A DNA stretch of 64,000 bases from Flavihumibacter fluminis (lineage in GTDB: Bacteria; Bacteroidota; Bacteroidia; Chitinophagales; Chitinophagaceae). The stretch lies in NCBI RefSeq assembly GCF_021491375.1, contig NZ_JAKEVY010000002.1, positions 682,001-746,000 on the forward strand. The letters run 5' to 3'. This document shows positions 26,930 to 34,751 of the stretch, piece after piece. The translations under genes were made by a program, and so were the position numbers. The notes under the pieces are model-generated. The model made no database searches. It saw nothing but the letters and a program-made list of their open reading frames with translations, and was not told the DNA's origin. The first letter of the stretch is position 1; every line of letters begins with the position of its first letter.

Positions 26930-26937
26930 TATCTTTG
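26930..26937 (+). promoter_or_regulatory. -7 promoter element for prfB
   Basis: TATCTTTG matches TANNTTTG. It ends seven bases before the ATG at 26944, so the transcript would be nearly leaderless, which is feasible in this phylum. No good -33 TTTG is seen at the usual distance. Confidence 0.5.
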
Positions 26938-26943
26938 CGCGCT

Positions 26944-28042
26944 ATGACACAGGAACAATTGAAATCATTACGGGAACGGGTTACTGTTCTAAGGAGGTTT
27001 CTTTGACGTCGCTAACCGCGAAGCAAAGATCCAGCAGGATAAACAACTGACCCTGGCTCCTGGTTTTTGGGATGATAACCAGCGGGCCACTGCCATTTTA
27101 AAAGAAATCAAAGTTCACGAATACTGGCTCGAACTGTTTCATTCTGTTGAAACAGCGGTAGAAGATTTTGCCGTTTTGTTCGAATTCTGGAAAGCCGGTG
27201 AGGCTTCAGAAGAAGAAGCACGGGAAGCCTACGACAAAGCGCTTGAAAACATTGAAGAGGCAGAGTTCAAAAGTACTCTTAATCAGCCCGAGGACGAACT
27301 GCCGGCGGTGGTTCAGATCAACAGTGGAGCCGGCGGAACCGAAAGCCAGGACTGGGCCCAGATCCTTTCCCGTATGTACCGAATGTATGGTGAAAAGCAG
27401 GGTTGGACAGTTACTGAGCTCGACTGGCAGGATGGGGACGGCGCAGGCATTAAAAGTGCCACTTTCCAGTTTGACGGTCCTTTCGCATACGGTTTTCTCA
27501 AAGGAGAAAGCGGCGTTCATCGACTGGTGCGGATATCGCCTTTTGATTCCAATGCGCGCCGCCATACTTCTTTCGCTTCCGTATTTGTTTACCCGCTGGT
27601 TGATGATACCATTGAAATCGAAGTGAAGGACAGCGAAGTGAAAATGGAAACTGCCCGAAGTGGTGGTGCCGGTGGGCAGAACGTAAACAAGGTGGAAACC
27701 AAAGTAATGTTGACGCATATCCCAACTGGTATTGTTGTAATCTGTCAAACGGAGAGAACCCAGTTAGGCAACCGGGAGAAAGCCATGCAGATGCTGAAAA
27801 GCCGTTTGTATGAAGAAGAATTGAGGAGGAGAGAAGAAGCCAAAAATTCAGCCAATGCCAGCAAGAAAAAAATTGAATGGGGAAGCCAGATAAGGAGTTA
27901 TGTATTCCATCCGTATAAAATGATTAAAGATCACCGGACTGATTTTGAAGTAGGTAACGTGCAGCCGGTGATGGACGGAGAACTGGATGGATTCATCAAG
28001 GCTTACCTGATGAGTCAGAAAGAAGAAGAACCTGCCAGCTAA
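26944..28042 (+). CDS. prfB: Peptide chain release factor 2 (programmed +1 frameshift)
   Basis: The gene is split between two frames. Codons 1-20 run from the ATG at 26944 to CTT at 27001-27003, then comes an in-frame TGA at 27004-27006. Skipping base 27004 puts the ribosome in the frame read from GAC at 27005 to the stop ending at 28042, giving 365 residues, the length of E. coli RF2. The protein recognises UGA and UAA. It has the RF2-type tripeptide SPF at about 198-200 and the GGQ motif ([10 protein letters not shown]) at about 243-245. The slippery site and upstream AGGAGG follow the known autoregulatory design: low RF2 slows termination at TGA and favours the shift. A frame-by-frame caller would start it too late or call it broken. 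It is followed after 16 bp by the P5C dehydrogenase gene. Confidence 0.96.
26992..27007 (+). promoter_or_regulatory. RF2 programmed frameshift signal
   Basis: AGGAGG (26992-26997), three spacer bases, then CTTTGAC. This is the classic arrangement: an internal Shine-Dalgarno sequence three bases before CTT, with TGA in the A site followed by C, a weak termination context. The peptidyl-tRNA slips from CTT to TTT and reading resumes at GAC. Confidence 0.95.
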
Positions 28043-28058
28043 CACAAAAACACATACC

Positions 28059-29690
28059 ATGAGTATTGGAACTTTCTCTTATCCACTACCCGTGAACGAG
28101 CCCGTTTTAAATTACGCGCCCGGATCACCGGAAAAGCTTCGCCAGAAAAAAGTACTGGAGGAGCTCAAGAAAAAAGAAGCAGATATTCCCATGTATATCG
28201 GAGGAAGAGCAGTTAGAACCGGTATCCGGATCGCCATCAATCCTCCGCATGAAAGAGCTCACGTGCTTGGCTATTTTCACCAGGGAGATAAAAAGCATGT
28301 GCAGCAGGCCATTGATGCAGCACTCAAAGCGAAAGCTTCCTGGGAAGCGATGAGTTGGGAAAACCGTGCTGCCATCTTTTTGAAAGCGGCCGATCTGATT
28401 GCTACCAAATACCGTCCCTACCTGAATGGTACTACCATGCTGGGACAAAGCAAAAATATTTACCAGGCTGAAATCGACAGCGCCTGCGAAATCATCGATT
28501 TCCTACGCTTTAATGTTCATTTTTTAAGTGAGATATACAAGCAACAGCCTATAAGTGCTCCGGGTATCCATAACCGTTTGGAATGGCGCCCTCTGGAAGG
28601 ATTTGTACTCGCGATTACACCGTTTAACTTTACAGCTATTGGCGGTAACCTGCCAACATCTGCTGCCATGTGCGGAAATACCGTTGTGTGGAAACCAGCC
28701 AACACGCAGGTGTATTCTGCACAAATGTTCATGAAAATCCTGATGGAAGCCGGTCTGCCGGATGGAGTAATCAATCTGATTTATGTAGATGGACCAACTC
28801 TTGGAGAAGTATGTTTCCAACACCGCGATTTTGCAGGTGTACATTTCACCGGATCCACTGGTGTATTTAATCAGATCTGGACAACTGTTGGAGCCAATAT
28901 TAATAAATACAGAACCTATCCCCGTATCGTTGGTGAAACAGGTGGTAAAGATTTTGTACTGGCGCATCGTTCCGCAGATCCGGATGTGGTGGCAACTGCC
29001 CTGGCAAGAGGAGCTTTTGAATTCCAGGGACAGAAATGTTCCGCAGCCTCCAGAGCCTACCTGCCTTCCAATATTGCGGATGCGGTGAAGCGTAAACTGA
29101 TCGCGCAGATCGAAACTATGAAAATGGGTAGCGTGGAGGATTTCAGCAATTTCATCAATGCGGTGATCGATGAGAAGAGTTATGATAAGCTGAAAAAATA
29201 TATTGATAATGCGAAGAAAGATCGAAAAGCAAAAATCCTGGTGGGTGGGAACTGCGACAAACGTAAAGGATTTTTTATTGAGCCAACCGTTATAGAAGTG
29301 CGTGATCCGAAATACGTAACTATGTGTGAGGAACTGTTTGGGCCTGTACTTACTATATATACCTATGATGCGGATCAGTTTGAAAAGGCATTGACCCTGG
29401 TGGATACGACATCAGATTATGCACTGACTGGTTCCATAATTGCACAGGACAGAGCCGCGGTTGAATTGGCGGTGAACCGGTTGAGAAATGCTGCAGGTAA
29501 TTTTTACATCAATGATAAACCAACCGGTGCAGTTGTAGGTCAACAACCCTTTGGTGGTGCCCGTGCCAGTGGAACCAATGATAAAGCCGGTTCTATGCTG
29601 AACCTCTATCGTTGGTTAAGTGCAAGAACAATCAAGGAAACGTTTAATCCTCCTACAGATTATCGGTATCCGTTTTTACAGGAGAGTTGA
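28059..29690 (+). CDS. pruA: L-glutamate gamma-semialdehyde (1-pyrroline-5-carboxylate) dehydrogenase
   Basis: A 543-residue NAD-dependent aldehyde dehydrogenase that oxidises glutamate semialdehyde to glutamate, the second step of proline breakdown. The sequence fits the stand-alone P5CDH subfamily: FTGSTGVF near the cofactor site, the glutamate in RIVGETGGKDFVLAH, the catalytic cysteine in FEFQGQKCSAASRAY, and PFGGARASGTNDKAG near the end, which is specific to P5CDH. The start is MSIGTFSYPLPVNEPV, a common beginning in this subfamily. It lies 16 bp after prfB, so some readthrough is likely. It ends before a strong terminator at 29710-29740. No proline dehydrogenase gene is in the window. 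Confidence 0.95.
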   Translation: MSIGTFSYPLPVNEPVLNYAPGSPEKLRQKKVLEELKKKEADIPMYIGGRAVRTGIRIAINPPHERAHVLGYFHQGDKKHVQQAIDAALKAKASWEAMSWENRAAIFLKAADLIATKYRPYLNGTTMLGQSKNIYQAEIDSACEIIDFLRFNVHFLSEIYKQQPISAPGIHNRLEWRPLEGFVLAITPFNFTAIGGNLPTSAAMCGNTVVWKPANTQVYSAQMFMKILMEAGLPDGVINLIYVDGPTLGEVCFQHRDFAGVHFTGSTGVFNQIWTTVGANINKYRTYPRIVGETGGKDFVLAHRSADPDVVATALARGAFEFQGQKCSAASRAYLPSNIADAVKRKLIAQIETMKMGSVEDFSNFINAVIDEKSYDKLKKYIDNAKKDRKAKILVGGNCDKRKGFFIEPTVIEVRDPKYVTMCEELFGPVLTIYTYDADQFEKALTLVDTTSDYALTGSIIAQDRAAVELAVNRLRNAAGNFYINDKPTGAVVGQQPFGGARASGTNDKAGSMLNLYRWLSARTIKETFNPPTDYRYPFLQES

Positions 29691-29709
29691 TTTATCAGAT
29701 ATATTTGAT

Positions 29710-29740
29710 CCGGCTGCTGTTACAGGCAGCCGGTTTTTTT
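29710..29740 (+). terminator. Intrinsic terminator after pruA
   Basis: An 8-bp GC-rich stem (ccggctgc / gcagccgg) with an eight-base loop, followed by eight T. It lies 20 bp after the pruA stop and 41 bp before pyrR, and separates the two. Confidence 0.9.
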
Positions 29741-29780
29741 TAACGGGGTTGAAGCCTTATTTTAGCGTAAAATTGAGCGA

Positions 29781-30302
29781 GTGAAAACCATACTCAGTGA
29801 AGATCAGATCAATTTAACGGTAAAAAGACTGAGTCATCAGATTTTGGAGAACTGTCCGGATTTGAGCAAAGCCTGTATCATAGGGATACAACCCAGGGGT
29901 AAATGGTTGAGCGACCGGATCATTCGGGAAATCCGATTGATTTCTCCGGCTTCATCTGTTTCGTATGGAATCCTGGATATAACTTTTTACCGGGATGATG
30001 TTCGCAATGAGATACGCCTTGCCAACGAAACGGATATTCCGTTTTCCATTGAAGATAAACAGGTGATCCTGGTGGATGATGTATTGTATACTGGCCGCAC
30101 GATCCGTGCCGCCATGGATGCGCTCCTGGATTTCGGTCGCCCGGCCAAAGTGGAACTCTGTGTTTTGATAGATCGGAGGTTTAGTCGCGAGTTGCCCATC
30201 CAGCCTGATTATGTAGGTAAATCCATAGACTCCATTATTACCGAAAGGGTGAAAGTAGGCTGGAAGGAAAATGAAGGAAAGGATGAAGTGGTATTACTCT
30301 AA
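29781..30302 (+). CDS. pyrR: PyrR-type phosphoribosyltransferase (pyrimidine regulator / uracil phosphoribosyltransferase)
   Basis: A 173-residue type I phosphoribosyltransferase of the PyrR group, starting at a GTG (MKTILSEDQIN). The PRPP loop is VILVDDVLYTGRTIRAAMDAL; the ILDITFYRDD segment and the ELPIQPDYVGK region are characteristic of PyrR. In Firmicutes PyrR binds pyr mRNA leaders to cause attenuation and also makes UMP from uracil. I see no PyrR-binding RNA consensus here, so its role in this organism may be enzymatic. Nineteen bases separate it from pyrB, which it should precede on the same transcript, and the pair forms the core of the pyrimidine cluster. Confidence 0.93.
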   Translation: MKTILSEDQINLTVKRLSHQILENCPDLSKACIIGIQPRGKWLSDRIIREIRLISPASSVSYGILDITFYRDDVRNEIRLANETDIPFSIEDKQVILVDDVLYTGRTIRAAMDALLDFGRPAKVELCVLIDRRFSRELPIQPDYVGKSIDSIITERVKVGWKENEGKDEVVLL

Positions 30303-30306
30303 CAAT

Positions 30307-30314
30307 TAACTTTG
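30307..30314 (+). promoter_or_regulatory. Possible -7 element before pyrB
   Basis: TAACTTTG matches TANNTTTG in the 19-bp gap between pyrR and pyrB, ending seven bases before the pyrB ATG. With no -33 element in place it may be chance or a weak internal promoter. Confidence 0.3.
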
Positions 30315-30321
30315 CACCCTA

Positions 30322-31260
30322 ATGCAACTAAGTACAAAACATCTGCTGGGCATTAGAGAGCTGGTTCCACGGGACATACAACTGATTTTAGACACGGCCA
30401 CCCAATTCAAGGAAGTTTTACAGAGACCTATCAAAAAAGTTCCCTCGTTGCGTGATGTAACGATTGTGAATCTTTTTTATGAAAACTCCACGCGTACAAG
30501 AATTTCATTCGAGTTAGCCGAGAAACGCCTGAGTGCGGATACCATTAATTTTTCAGCGAGTGGTTCTTCGGTGTCCAAAGGAGAGACGCTGCTGGATACG
30601 GTGAACAATATCTTAAGTATGAAAGTGGATATGGTGGTGATGCGGCATAGTGCCAGCGGAGCACCCCATTTCCTGGCCAAACATATTCCGGCTGCTATTG
30701 TGAATGCAGGGGATGGTATCAACGAACATCCAACACAGGCATTGCTGGATGCATTTTCCATTCGGGAAAAATTGGGAACCCTGGAGGGTAAAAAAATTGC
30801 CATCATCGGTGATATTATGCATTCCAGAGTGGCTCTCAGCAATTTATATCTATTAAAAAAAATGGGTGCGGAAGTAATGGTTGCCGGTCCGCCCACCCTG
30901 ATCCCCACCTACATGAAAGAAGCCTTTGATGTTCGGGTGGAATATAATCTACAAAAGGCATTGGAATGGTGCGATGTTGCCAACGTATTGCGCATCCAGT
31001 TAGAGCGGCAGAACCAGGTATTGTTCAGTTCACTTCGGGAATACAACCTGGCTTATGGAGTAAAAAAATCACTTTTGGACCGATTGGATAAAGAGATAAT
31101 CGTTATGCATCCCGGACCTATAAACAGAGGTGTTGAACTGGACAGCGATGTGGCGGACAGTAAACAATCCATCATTCTGCAACAGGTGGAAAATGGAGTA
31201 GCCGTTCGGATGGCTGTACTCTACCTGCTCGCGGGAAGGGGAGAATCACAAAACAATTAA
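30322..31260 (+). CDS. pyrB: Aspartate carbamoyltransferase, catalytic chain
   Basis: A 312-residue enzyme that condenses carbamoyl phosphate and aspartate, the first committed step of pyrimidine synthesis. The carbamoyl-phosphate loop FYENSTRTRISFELA is intact, as are the HPTQALLDAFSI motif and the aspartate-domain HPGPINRGVEL. Length is that of a catalytic chain without a fused regulatory or dihydroorotase part, and no pyrI is adjacent. It follows pyrR closely and is itself followed after five bases by coaD, pointing to one transcript. Firm call. Confidence 0.97.
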   Translation: MQLSTKHLLGIRELVPRDIQLILDTATQFKEVLQRPIKKVPSLRDVTIVNLFYENSTRTRISFELAEKRLSADTINFSASGSSVSKGETLLDTVNNILSMKVDMVVMRHSASGAPHFLAKHIPAAIVNAGDGINEHPTQALLDAFSIREKLGTLEGKKIAIIGDIMHSRVALSNLYLLKKMGAEVMVAGPPTLIPTYMKEAFDVRVEYNLQKALEWCDVANVLRIQLERQNQVLFSSLREYNLAYGVKKSLLDRLDKEIIVMHPGPINRGVELDSDVADSKQSIILQQVENGVAVRMAVLYLLAGRGESQNN

Positions 31261-31265
31261 TCACC

Positions 31266-31739
31266 ATGAAGATCTGCCTCTTTCCCGGGACGTTTGATCC
31301 CATTACACTGGGCCATGTGGATATTGTAACGAGAGCCTTGCCGTTATTTGATAAAATCATCATTGGTGTGGGCCTGAATGCTGCCAAAGCGCCGATGTTT
31401 TCAGCGGAGCAAAGACTTTTGTGGATTAAAGAGATTTTCAAGCATGAACCCAAGGTGGAGGGCGCTTCTTACGAGGGCCTAACCGTAAAGTTTTGCCAGG
31501 AGATCGGTGCCAACTTTATATTAAGAGGTATACGATATGTAAGCGATTTTGAATATGAAAAAACAATCGCAGACGCGAACCGTACCCTGGATAAAAATAT
31601 TGAAACCATTTTTCTGACGGGAGAACCCAAATATACATCGGTAGCTTCTACCATTGTGCGGGATATCATCCGTAACAACGGCGATGCCTCTCCCTTTATA
31701 CCAGCTGCAGTATTTAATAGTTTACAACAAAACAGTTGA
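31266..31739 (+). CDS. coaD: Phosphopantetheine adenylyltransferase
   Basis: A 157-residue nucleotidyltransferase that transfers AMP from ATP to 4'-phosphopantetheine, the penultimate step of coenzyme A synthesis. The nucleotidyl-transfer motif is FPGTFDPITLGHVDIV at the very start, RGIRYVSDFEYE is the family's central block, and YTSVASTIVRDI stands for the C-terminal ISS-R motif. Length is standard. It is packed between pyrB (5 bp upstream) and the thioesterase gene (overlapping or touching its 3' end), so it is likely cotranscribed with the pyrimidine genes. Certain by motif. Confidence 0.96.
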   Translation: MKICLFPGTFDPITLGHVDIVTRALPLFDKIIIGVGLNAAKAPMFSAEQRLLWIKEIFKHEPKVEGASYEGLTVKFCQEIGANFILRGIRYVSDFEYEKTIADANRTLDKNIETIFLTGEPKYTSVASTIVRDIIRNNGDASPFIPAAVFNSLQQNS

Positions 31740-31741
31740 GC

Positions 31742-32176
31742 ATGCCTGTTATATGGTTTAATCCAGAATTGCGCCTGGCTGATTTGTTGCCGCTTGGCCA
31801 GGGTACAATGGGTGAACACCTGGGTATTGAGTGGATGGAGCTTGGGGAAGACTTTATCAAAGCCCGGATGCCTGTTGACCATCGGACCAAACAGCCTTAT
31901 GGTTTGCTGCATGGCGGCGCCTCTGTTGCACTGGCGGAAACCCTGGGCAGTGTAGGAGCTGCATTATCAGTTGATCCAACCCGTTATATAGCCGTGGGAA
32001 TGGAAATCAATGCGAATCATATACGATCCGTTCGCGATGGGTTTGTAATTGGTACAACCCGGCCGGTTCATAGGGGTGCAACCACACAGGTATGGGAAAT
32101 CCGGATTGATGACGAGCGAGGCAAGTTGGTATGCATAAGCCGCCTGACGGTTGCGATCCGAAAAATCACGGGTTGA
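31742..32176 (+). CDS. Hotdog-fold acyl-CoA thioesterase (PaaI/YdiI-like)
   Basis: A 144-residue hotdog thioesterase, expected to hydrolyse an aryl- or acyl-CoA. The ATG at 31742 is preferred; a TTG at 31736 would overlap coaD. The signature is YGLLHGGASVALAETLGSVG, in which the glutamate of LAETLG is the usual catalytic base of the YdiI/MenI-type clade. The rest forms the conserved sheet (VGMEINANHIRSV, then TTQVWEIRI). In organisms with classical menaquinone synthesis such proteins can act as DHNA-CoA thioesterase, but this genome carries the futalosine enzyme MqnE, so that role is doubtful. Its 3' end overlaps the converging NUDIX gene by 11 bp. Confidence 0.88.
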   Translation: MPVIWFNPELRLADLLPLGQGTMGEHLGIEWMELGEDFIKARMPVDHRTKQPYGLLHGGASVALAETLGSVGAALSVDPTRYIAVGMEINANHIRSVRDGFVIGTTRPVHRGATTQVWEIRIDDERGKLVCISRLTVAIRKITG

Positions 32177-32789
32177 GTTTTTCAAGCACGTCCAGGATGG
32201 AAGGGAAGCTGTTTTCTTTGACCTTGTCCCACTGATCAGTCGCCAGCCAATTGATTTCGGTGATCTGTTCTTCCTGTTGCGGGATCAGTTGCTGTTGTCC
32301 CCCTGCTTTCATTTCATACCAATAGGATTCTTTCAGTATGTGTTTTCCACTTTCATGGTAGGTATGATAGGTGGTAAGCAAATGGCGAATCAGGTGGGGC
32401 GCTTTTATGCCGGTTTCCTCTTCTACTTCCCTGACAGCGCATTCCTCAATGGTTTCTCCATCGTCTAATTTTCCTTTGGGCAAATCCCATTTACCCCGAC
32501 GGAAAATAAAGAGCAACTCTTTCTGATCGTTCCAAACGGCACCCCCTCCGGCTTTCAGTACGGTGAATTTTTTCCAGAATGTATGTTGAAGGGAATTAAG
32601 GTCGGAGTGCAGCAGGATACCTGCCTTAAATTTCGGCAATTCAATTTCATGAATCAGGGATCTTATCGCCGGGGCGCTGTTTTCTTCAAGGAAAATAACA
32701 TCATCCTTGTGCAACAGGGGCTCCAGCTCAGCGCTTATCGAATCACACAAAAAAACAGGTTTATTCCCGAAATAGATTTTGATGTACAT
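32166..32789 (-). CDS. NUDIX hydrolase
   Basis: A 207-residue protein. The C-terminal ~140 residues are a NUDIX domain with a full box, GKLDDGETIEECAVREVEEETGI (23 positions, G-x5-E-x7-RE-x2-EE-x-G), preceded by WDLPKG. It should hydrolyse a nucleoside diphosphate linked to another group; the substrate cannot be read from sequence. The first ~65 residues form an extra N-terminal region (IYFGNKPVFLCDSI...) that I do not recognise but which is seen with this kind of Bacteroidota NUDIX. The gene sits on the opposite strand inside the pyrimidine cluster, divergent from pyrE. A TATATTTG element lies upstream. Family sure, role unknown. Confidence 0.9.
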   Translation of the reverse strand: MYIKIYFGNKPVFLCDSISAELEPLLHKDDVIFLEENSAPAIRSLIHEIELPKFKAGILLHSDLNSLQHTFWKKFTVLKAGGGAVWNDQKELLFIFRRGKWDLPKGKLDDGETIEECAVREVEEETGIKAPHLIRHLLTTYHTYHESGKHILKESYWYEMKAGGQQQLIPQQEEQITEINWLATDQWDKVKENSFPSILDVLEKLNP

Positions 32790-32820
32790 AACTTTACAGG
32801 TCAGGCAGGTTTAGCTCGTC

Positions 32821-32828
32821 CAAATATA
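32821..32828 (-). promoter_or_regulatory. -7 promoter element for the NUDIX gene
   Basis: The minus strand reads TATATTTG, a full match to TANNTTTG, 32 bp before the ATG at 32789. It lies in the loop of an imperfect inverted repeat (32799-32811 with 32841-32854) in the region shared with pyrE. Confidence 0.5.
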
Positions 32829-32872
32829 ATCAGATCATTGAACCAAGCCTGACCGACACCTAAATTGTTGAC

Positions 32873-33508
32873 ATGAAATCAAATGAAAAGGCGATAGCCG
32901 AGAAATTGTTACAGACGAATGCCGTTCGATTGAGTCCGGAGCAGCCCTTTACCTGGGCAAGCGGTTGGAAAAGCCCGATTTACTGCGATAACAGAAAGGT
33001 ATTATCTTTTCCTTACATCCGGGATTTTATCAAGTCTGAAATGTGCAACCTGATATTCGAACGTTATCCGGATGCGGAGATGCTGGCAGGTGTGGCAACA
33101 GCAGGGATTGCCTGGGGCGCAATGGCCGCAGATCAGTTGAAGCTGCCTTATATCTATGTTCGCCCCAAGCCGAAAGAACACGGACTGGGAAATCAAATTG
33201 AGGGGGCTTATGAACCCGGACAAAAAGTTGTAGTGATTGAAGATCTGATATCTACCGGAAAAAGCAGTCTGCAGGTAGTGGATGTGTTGAAAGCGGCCGG
33301 GTTAGAAGTGCAGGGTATGGTATCTATTTTCACTTATGGATTTCCGGTAGCCGATGAAGCGTTTGCAAAGGCGGAAGTTCCTTTTCAATCGCTCACGAAT
33401 TATAATCAACTGATCAGCCTGGCCCTTGAAAAGGGAATGTTTGACCGGAAGTTGGAGCCGATACTGTTAAAATGGAGGGAAGATCCCGCAAACTGGACAG
33501 GAGTTTAG
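32873..33508 (+). CDS. pyrE: Orotate phosphoribosyltransferase
   Basis: A 211-residue enzyme that joins orotate and PRPP to form orotidine monophosphate. The PRPP loop is KVVVIEDLISTGKSSLQVV; the N-terminal FTWASGWKSPIYCDNR and the flexible loop PKPKEHGLGNQIEG are typical of the family. It is separated from pyrR-pyrB by coaD, the thioesterase and the opposite-strand NUDIX gene, so it needs its own promoter in the 83 bp upstream region, which also contains an imperfect inverted repeat. The metal-binding protein gene follows after 27 bp on the same strand. Firm call. Confidence 0.96.
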   Translation: MKSNEKAIAEKLLQTNAVRLSPEQPFTWASGWKSPIYCDNRKVLSFPYIRDFIKSEMCNLIFERYPDAEMLAGVATAGIAWGAMAADQLKLPYIYVRPKPKEHGLGNQIEGAYEPGQKVVVIEDLISTGKSSLQVVDVLKAAGLEVQGMVSIFTYGFPVADEAFAKAEVPFQSLTNYNQLISLALEKGMFDRKLEPILLKWREDPANWTGV

Positions 33509-33535
33509 TAAATTAGTACATATAAAAAATCGAAT

Positions 33536-33901
33536 ATGAAGAAACTATCCGTAATGCTGTTATTCCTTTTTGGTATTTCAGCCGGACTTCTGGCTCAGTC
33601 TAAAAAAGCGATCCAGACTGTAACCATTAAAACTCCAAGTGTGCAGTGTGAAAGCTGTAAAAAGAAAATTGAATCCTTCCTGGCCAGGGAAGAGGGAGTT
33701 GAAAAATCTGTGGTAGATTTTAAACGCAAGACAACCAAAGTCACTTTTTATACGGATCGCACCAATATTGAAAACATCAAAACGGCGATTGCCAATGCAG
33801 GGTATGATGCCGATGATGTAACCGCTAATGAGGAGTCTTATCAAAAATTACCGAAGTGTTGTAAGAAACCTGAAGATGGTGGTGGGATGAAAAAACAGTA
33901 G
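33536..33901 (+). CDS. Exported heavy-metal-associated (HMA) domain protein
   Basis: A 121-residue exported protein: signal peptide MKKLSVMLLFLFGISAGLLAQ, then one HMA fold with the metal-binding pair in VQCESCKKKIE (CxxC), followed by FKRKTTKVTFYTDRTN and IANAGYDADDV, as in CopZ/Atx1-type chaperones and mercury-binding proteins. An unusual short tail has two more adjacent cysteines (LPKCCKKPEDGGG), which could give a second metal site. It should bind a soft metal such as Cu(I) in the periplasm; the partner is unknown, and no metal ATPase is in the window. It is followed by a strong terminator. Confidence 0.9.
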   Translation: MKKLSVMLLFLFGISAGLLAQSKKAIQTVTIKTPSVQCESCKKKIESFLAREEGVEKSVVDFKRKTTKVTFYTDRTNIENIKTAIANAGYDADDVTANEESYQKLPKCCKKPEDGGGMKKQ

Positions 33902-33920
33902 ATAGTATTTATTCTAATAT

Positions 33921-33952
33921 ATCCGGTTCCGTTTGGAACCGGATTTTTTTTT
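33921..33952 (+). terminator. Intrinsic terminator after the HMA protein
   Basis: A perfect 10-bp stem (atccggttcc / ggaaccggat) with a four-base loop, followed by at least eight T. It lies 20 bp after the stop codon and before the converging LEA-like gene. Confidence 0.93.
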
Positions 33953-33997
33953 CCCTCCTTACGCCGGCGTGAATGCCACCTTCAAGTGGACGATGTA

Positions 33998-34471
33998 TCA
34001 CCATTCGATTTTTTGCTTGCCCTGGTAATTGACCGGAATATTCATAAAGAAGCCGGATCGTCCCATCCGGATGGTGCCATTCACTTTAATATCCAGTTCA
34101 TCATTCATGAGCAATGTCAGTGCATTACCAAGCAGTTGCTTCAGATTGACCTTCATCTGAACTGGCACATAAAACGTATCCTTTTTTGGAATTCGGATCA
34201 ATGTGTCCAAAACTGTATTACCAACCGCCCGGTCATTAATGGCAATTGCGAGGTCTGCCCTCCGAAATTGTAACTCATAATTATTTGGGTTGTAATATTT
34301 CAAATCTGCCGAAACGACAGTTTCCTTCATTCCAATTTTTCCCAGACTAAAGTTTTCCAGTGCCTGGTATTCCGGAATCTCGGGTTGCCGGCAAGCCATC
34401 ATGCCTGAAAAGGAGAGGATCAGAAAGACCATTAAAGGCGATTTAACGCCGGATTTAATTGAAGGTATCAT
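33998..34471 (-). CDS. LEA14-like (LEA type 2) lipoprotein
   Basis: A 157-residue lipoprotein with the lipobox cysteine in FSGMMACRQPE. The rest is one LEA14/WHy-type beta-sandwich: IGMKETVVSADLKYYNPNNYELQFRR is the diagnostic NPN-type stretch, followed by VPVQMKVNLKQLLG and the closing GFFMNIPVNYQGKQKIEW. Such domains are structural relatives of fibronectin III and are linked to desiccation or stress protection in plants; the bacterial role is not defined. It would be anchored in the envelope. It converges on the HMA gene with a terminator between them, and about 280 bp separate it from the divergent WbqC-like gene. Confidence 0.83.
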   Translation of the reverse strand: MIPSIKSGVKSPLMVFLILSFSGMMACRQPEIPEYQALENFSLGKIGMKETVVSADLKYYNPNNYELQFRRADLAIAINDRAVGNTVLDTLIRIPKKDTFYVPVQMKVNLKQLLGNALTLLMNDELDIKVNGTIRMGRSGFFMNIPVNYQGKQKIEW

Positions 34472-34751
34472 TTGCAGGCAAAATAGGGGATTTGCCGTTT
34501 ATGCGCAAATTCAATTGATTGAATTAACCTATCTTTAGTGCCAAATAAATTGGCATAGAACCTATCTATCTGCAGATTAAATAAGGATAATAAGCGCTAT
34601 TAATTTTAGCTAAATTAATTTTATTTAAATAATTGTTTTACAGTTTATTACATATATTATATTCTGATTAAAAATAGTTATTCAAAGTACATTAATTGCA
34701 ATTAGGCCATTGAAATAGTAAAATTCCATATTGTATTGTTATATATTTAAT
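34472..34751. other. AT-rich intergenic region upstream of the WbqC-like gene
   Basis: No gene, tRNA or clear repeat array is visible. It holds a short inverted repeat (34539-34555: tgccaa, five bases, ttggca) next to TATCTTTA (34530-34537), one mismatch from the -7 consensus. From about 34560 to 34750 it is strongly A/T-rich, more than any other gap in the window, and the low-GC trend continues into the first ~120 bp of the coding region. Confidence 0.5.

Noticed and set aside
27004-27006. In-frame TGA in prfB as a sequencing error or pseudogene
   Set aside because: The AGGAGG-N3-CTTTGAC context is the known RF2 frameshift signal and the joined product has 365 residues with SPF and GGQ.
29691-29780. 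PyrR-controlled attenuator before pyrR
   Set aside because: The hairpin at 29710-29740 is a simple terminator 20 bp after pruA; I see no alternative antiterminator or PyrR-binding consensus.
31742-32176. DHNA-CoA thioesterase MenI
   Set aside because: The sequence family fits loosely, but mqnE points to the futalosine pathway, which has no DHNA-CoA intermediate.
34539-34555. tgccaa-N5-ttggca as an operator of the WbqC-like gene
   Set aside because: Only 6-bp arms and no regulator nearby; kept as a note within the gap entry and not claimed as a site.
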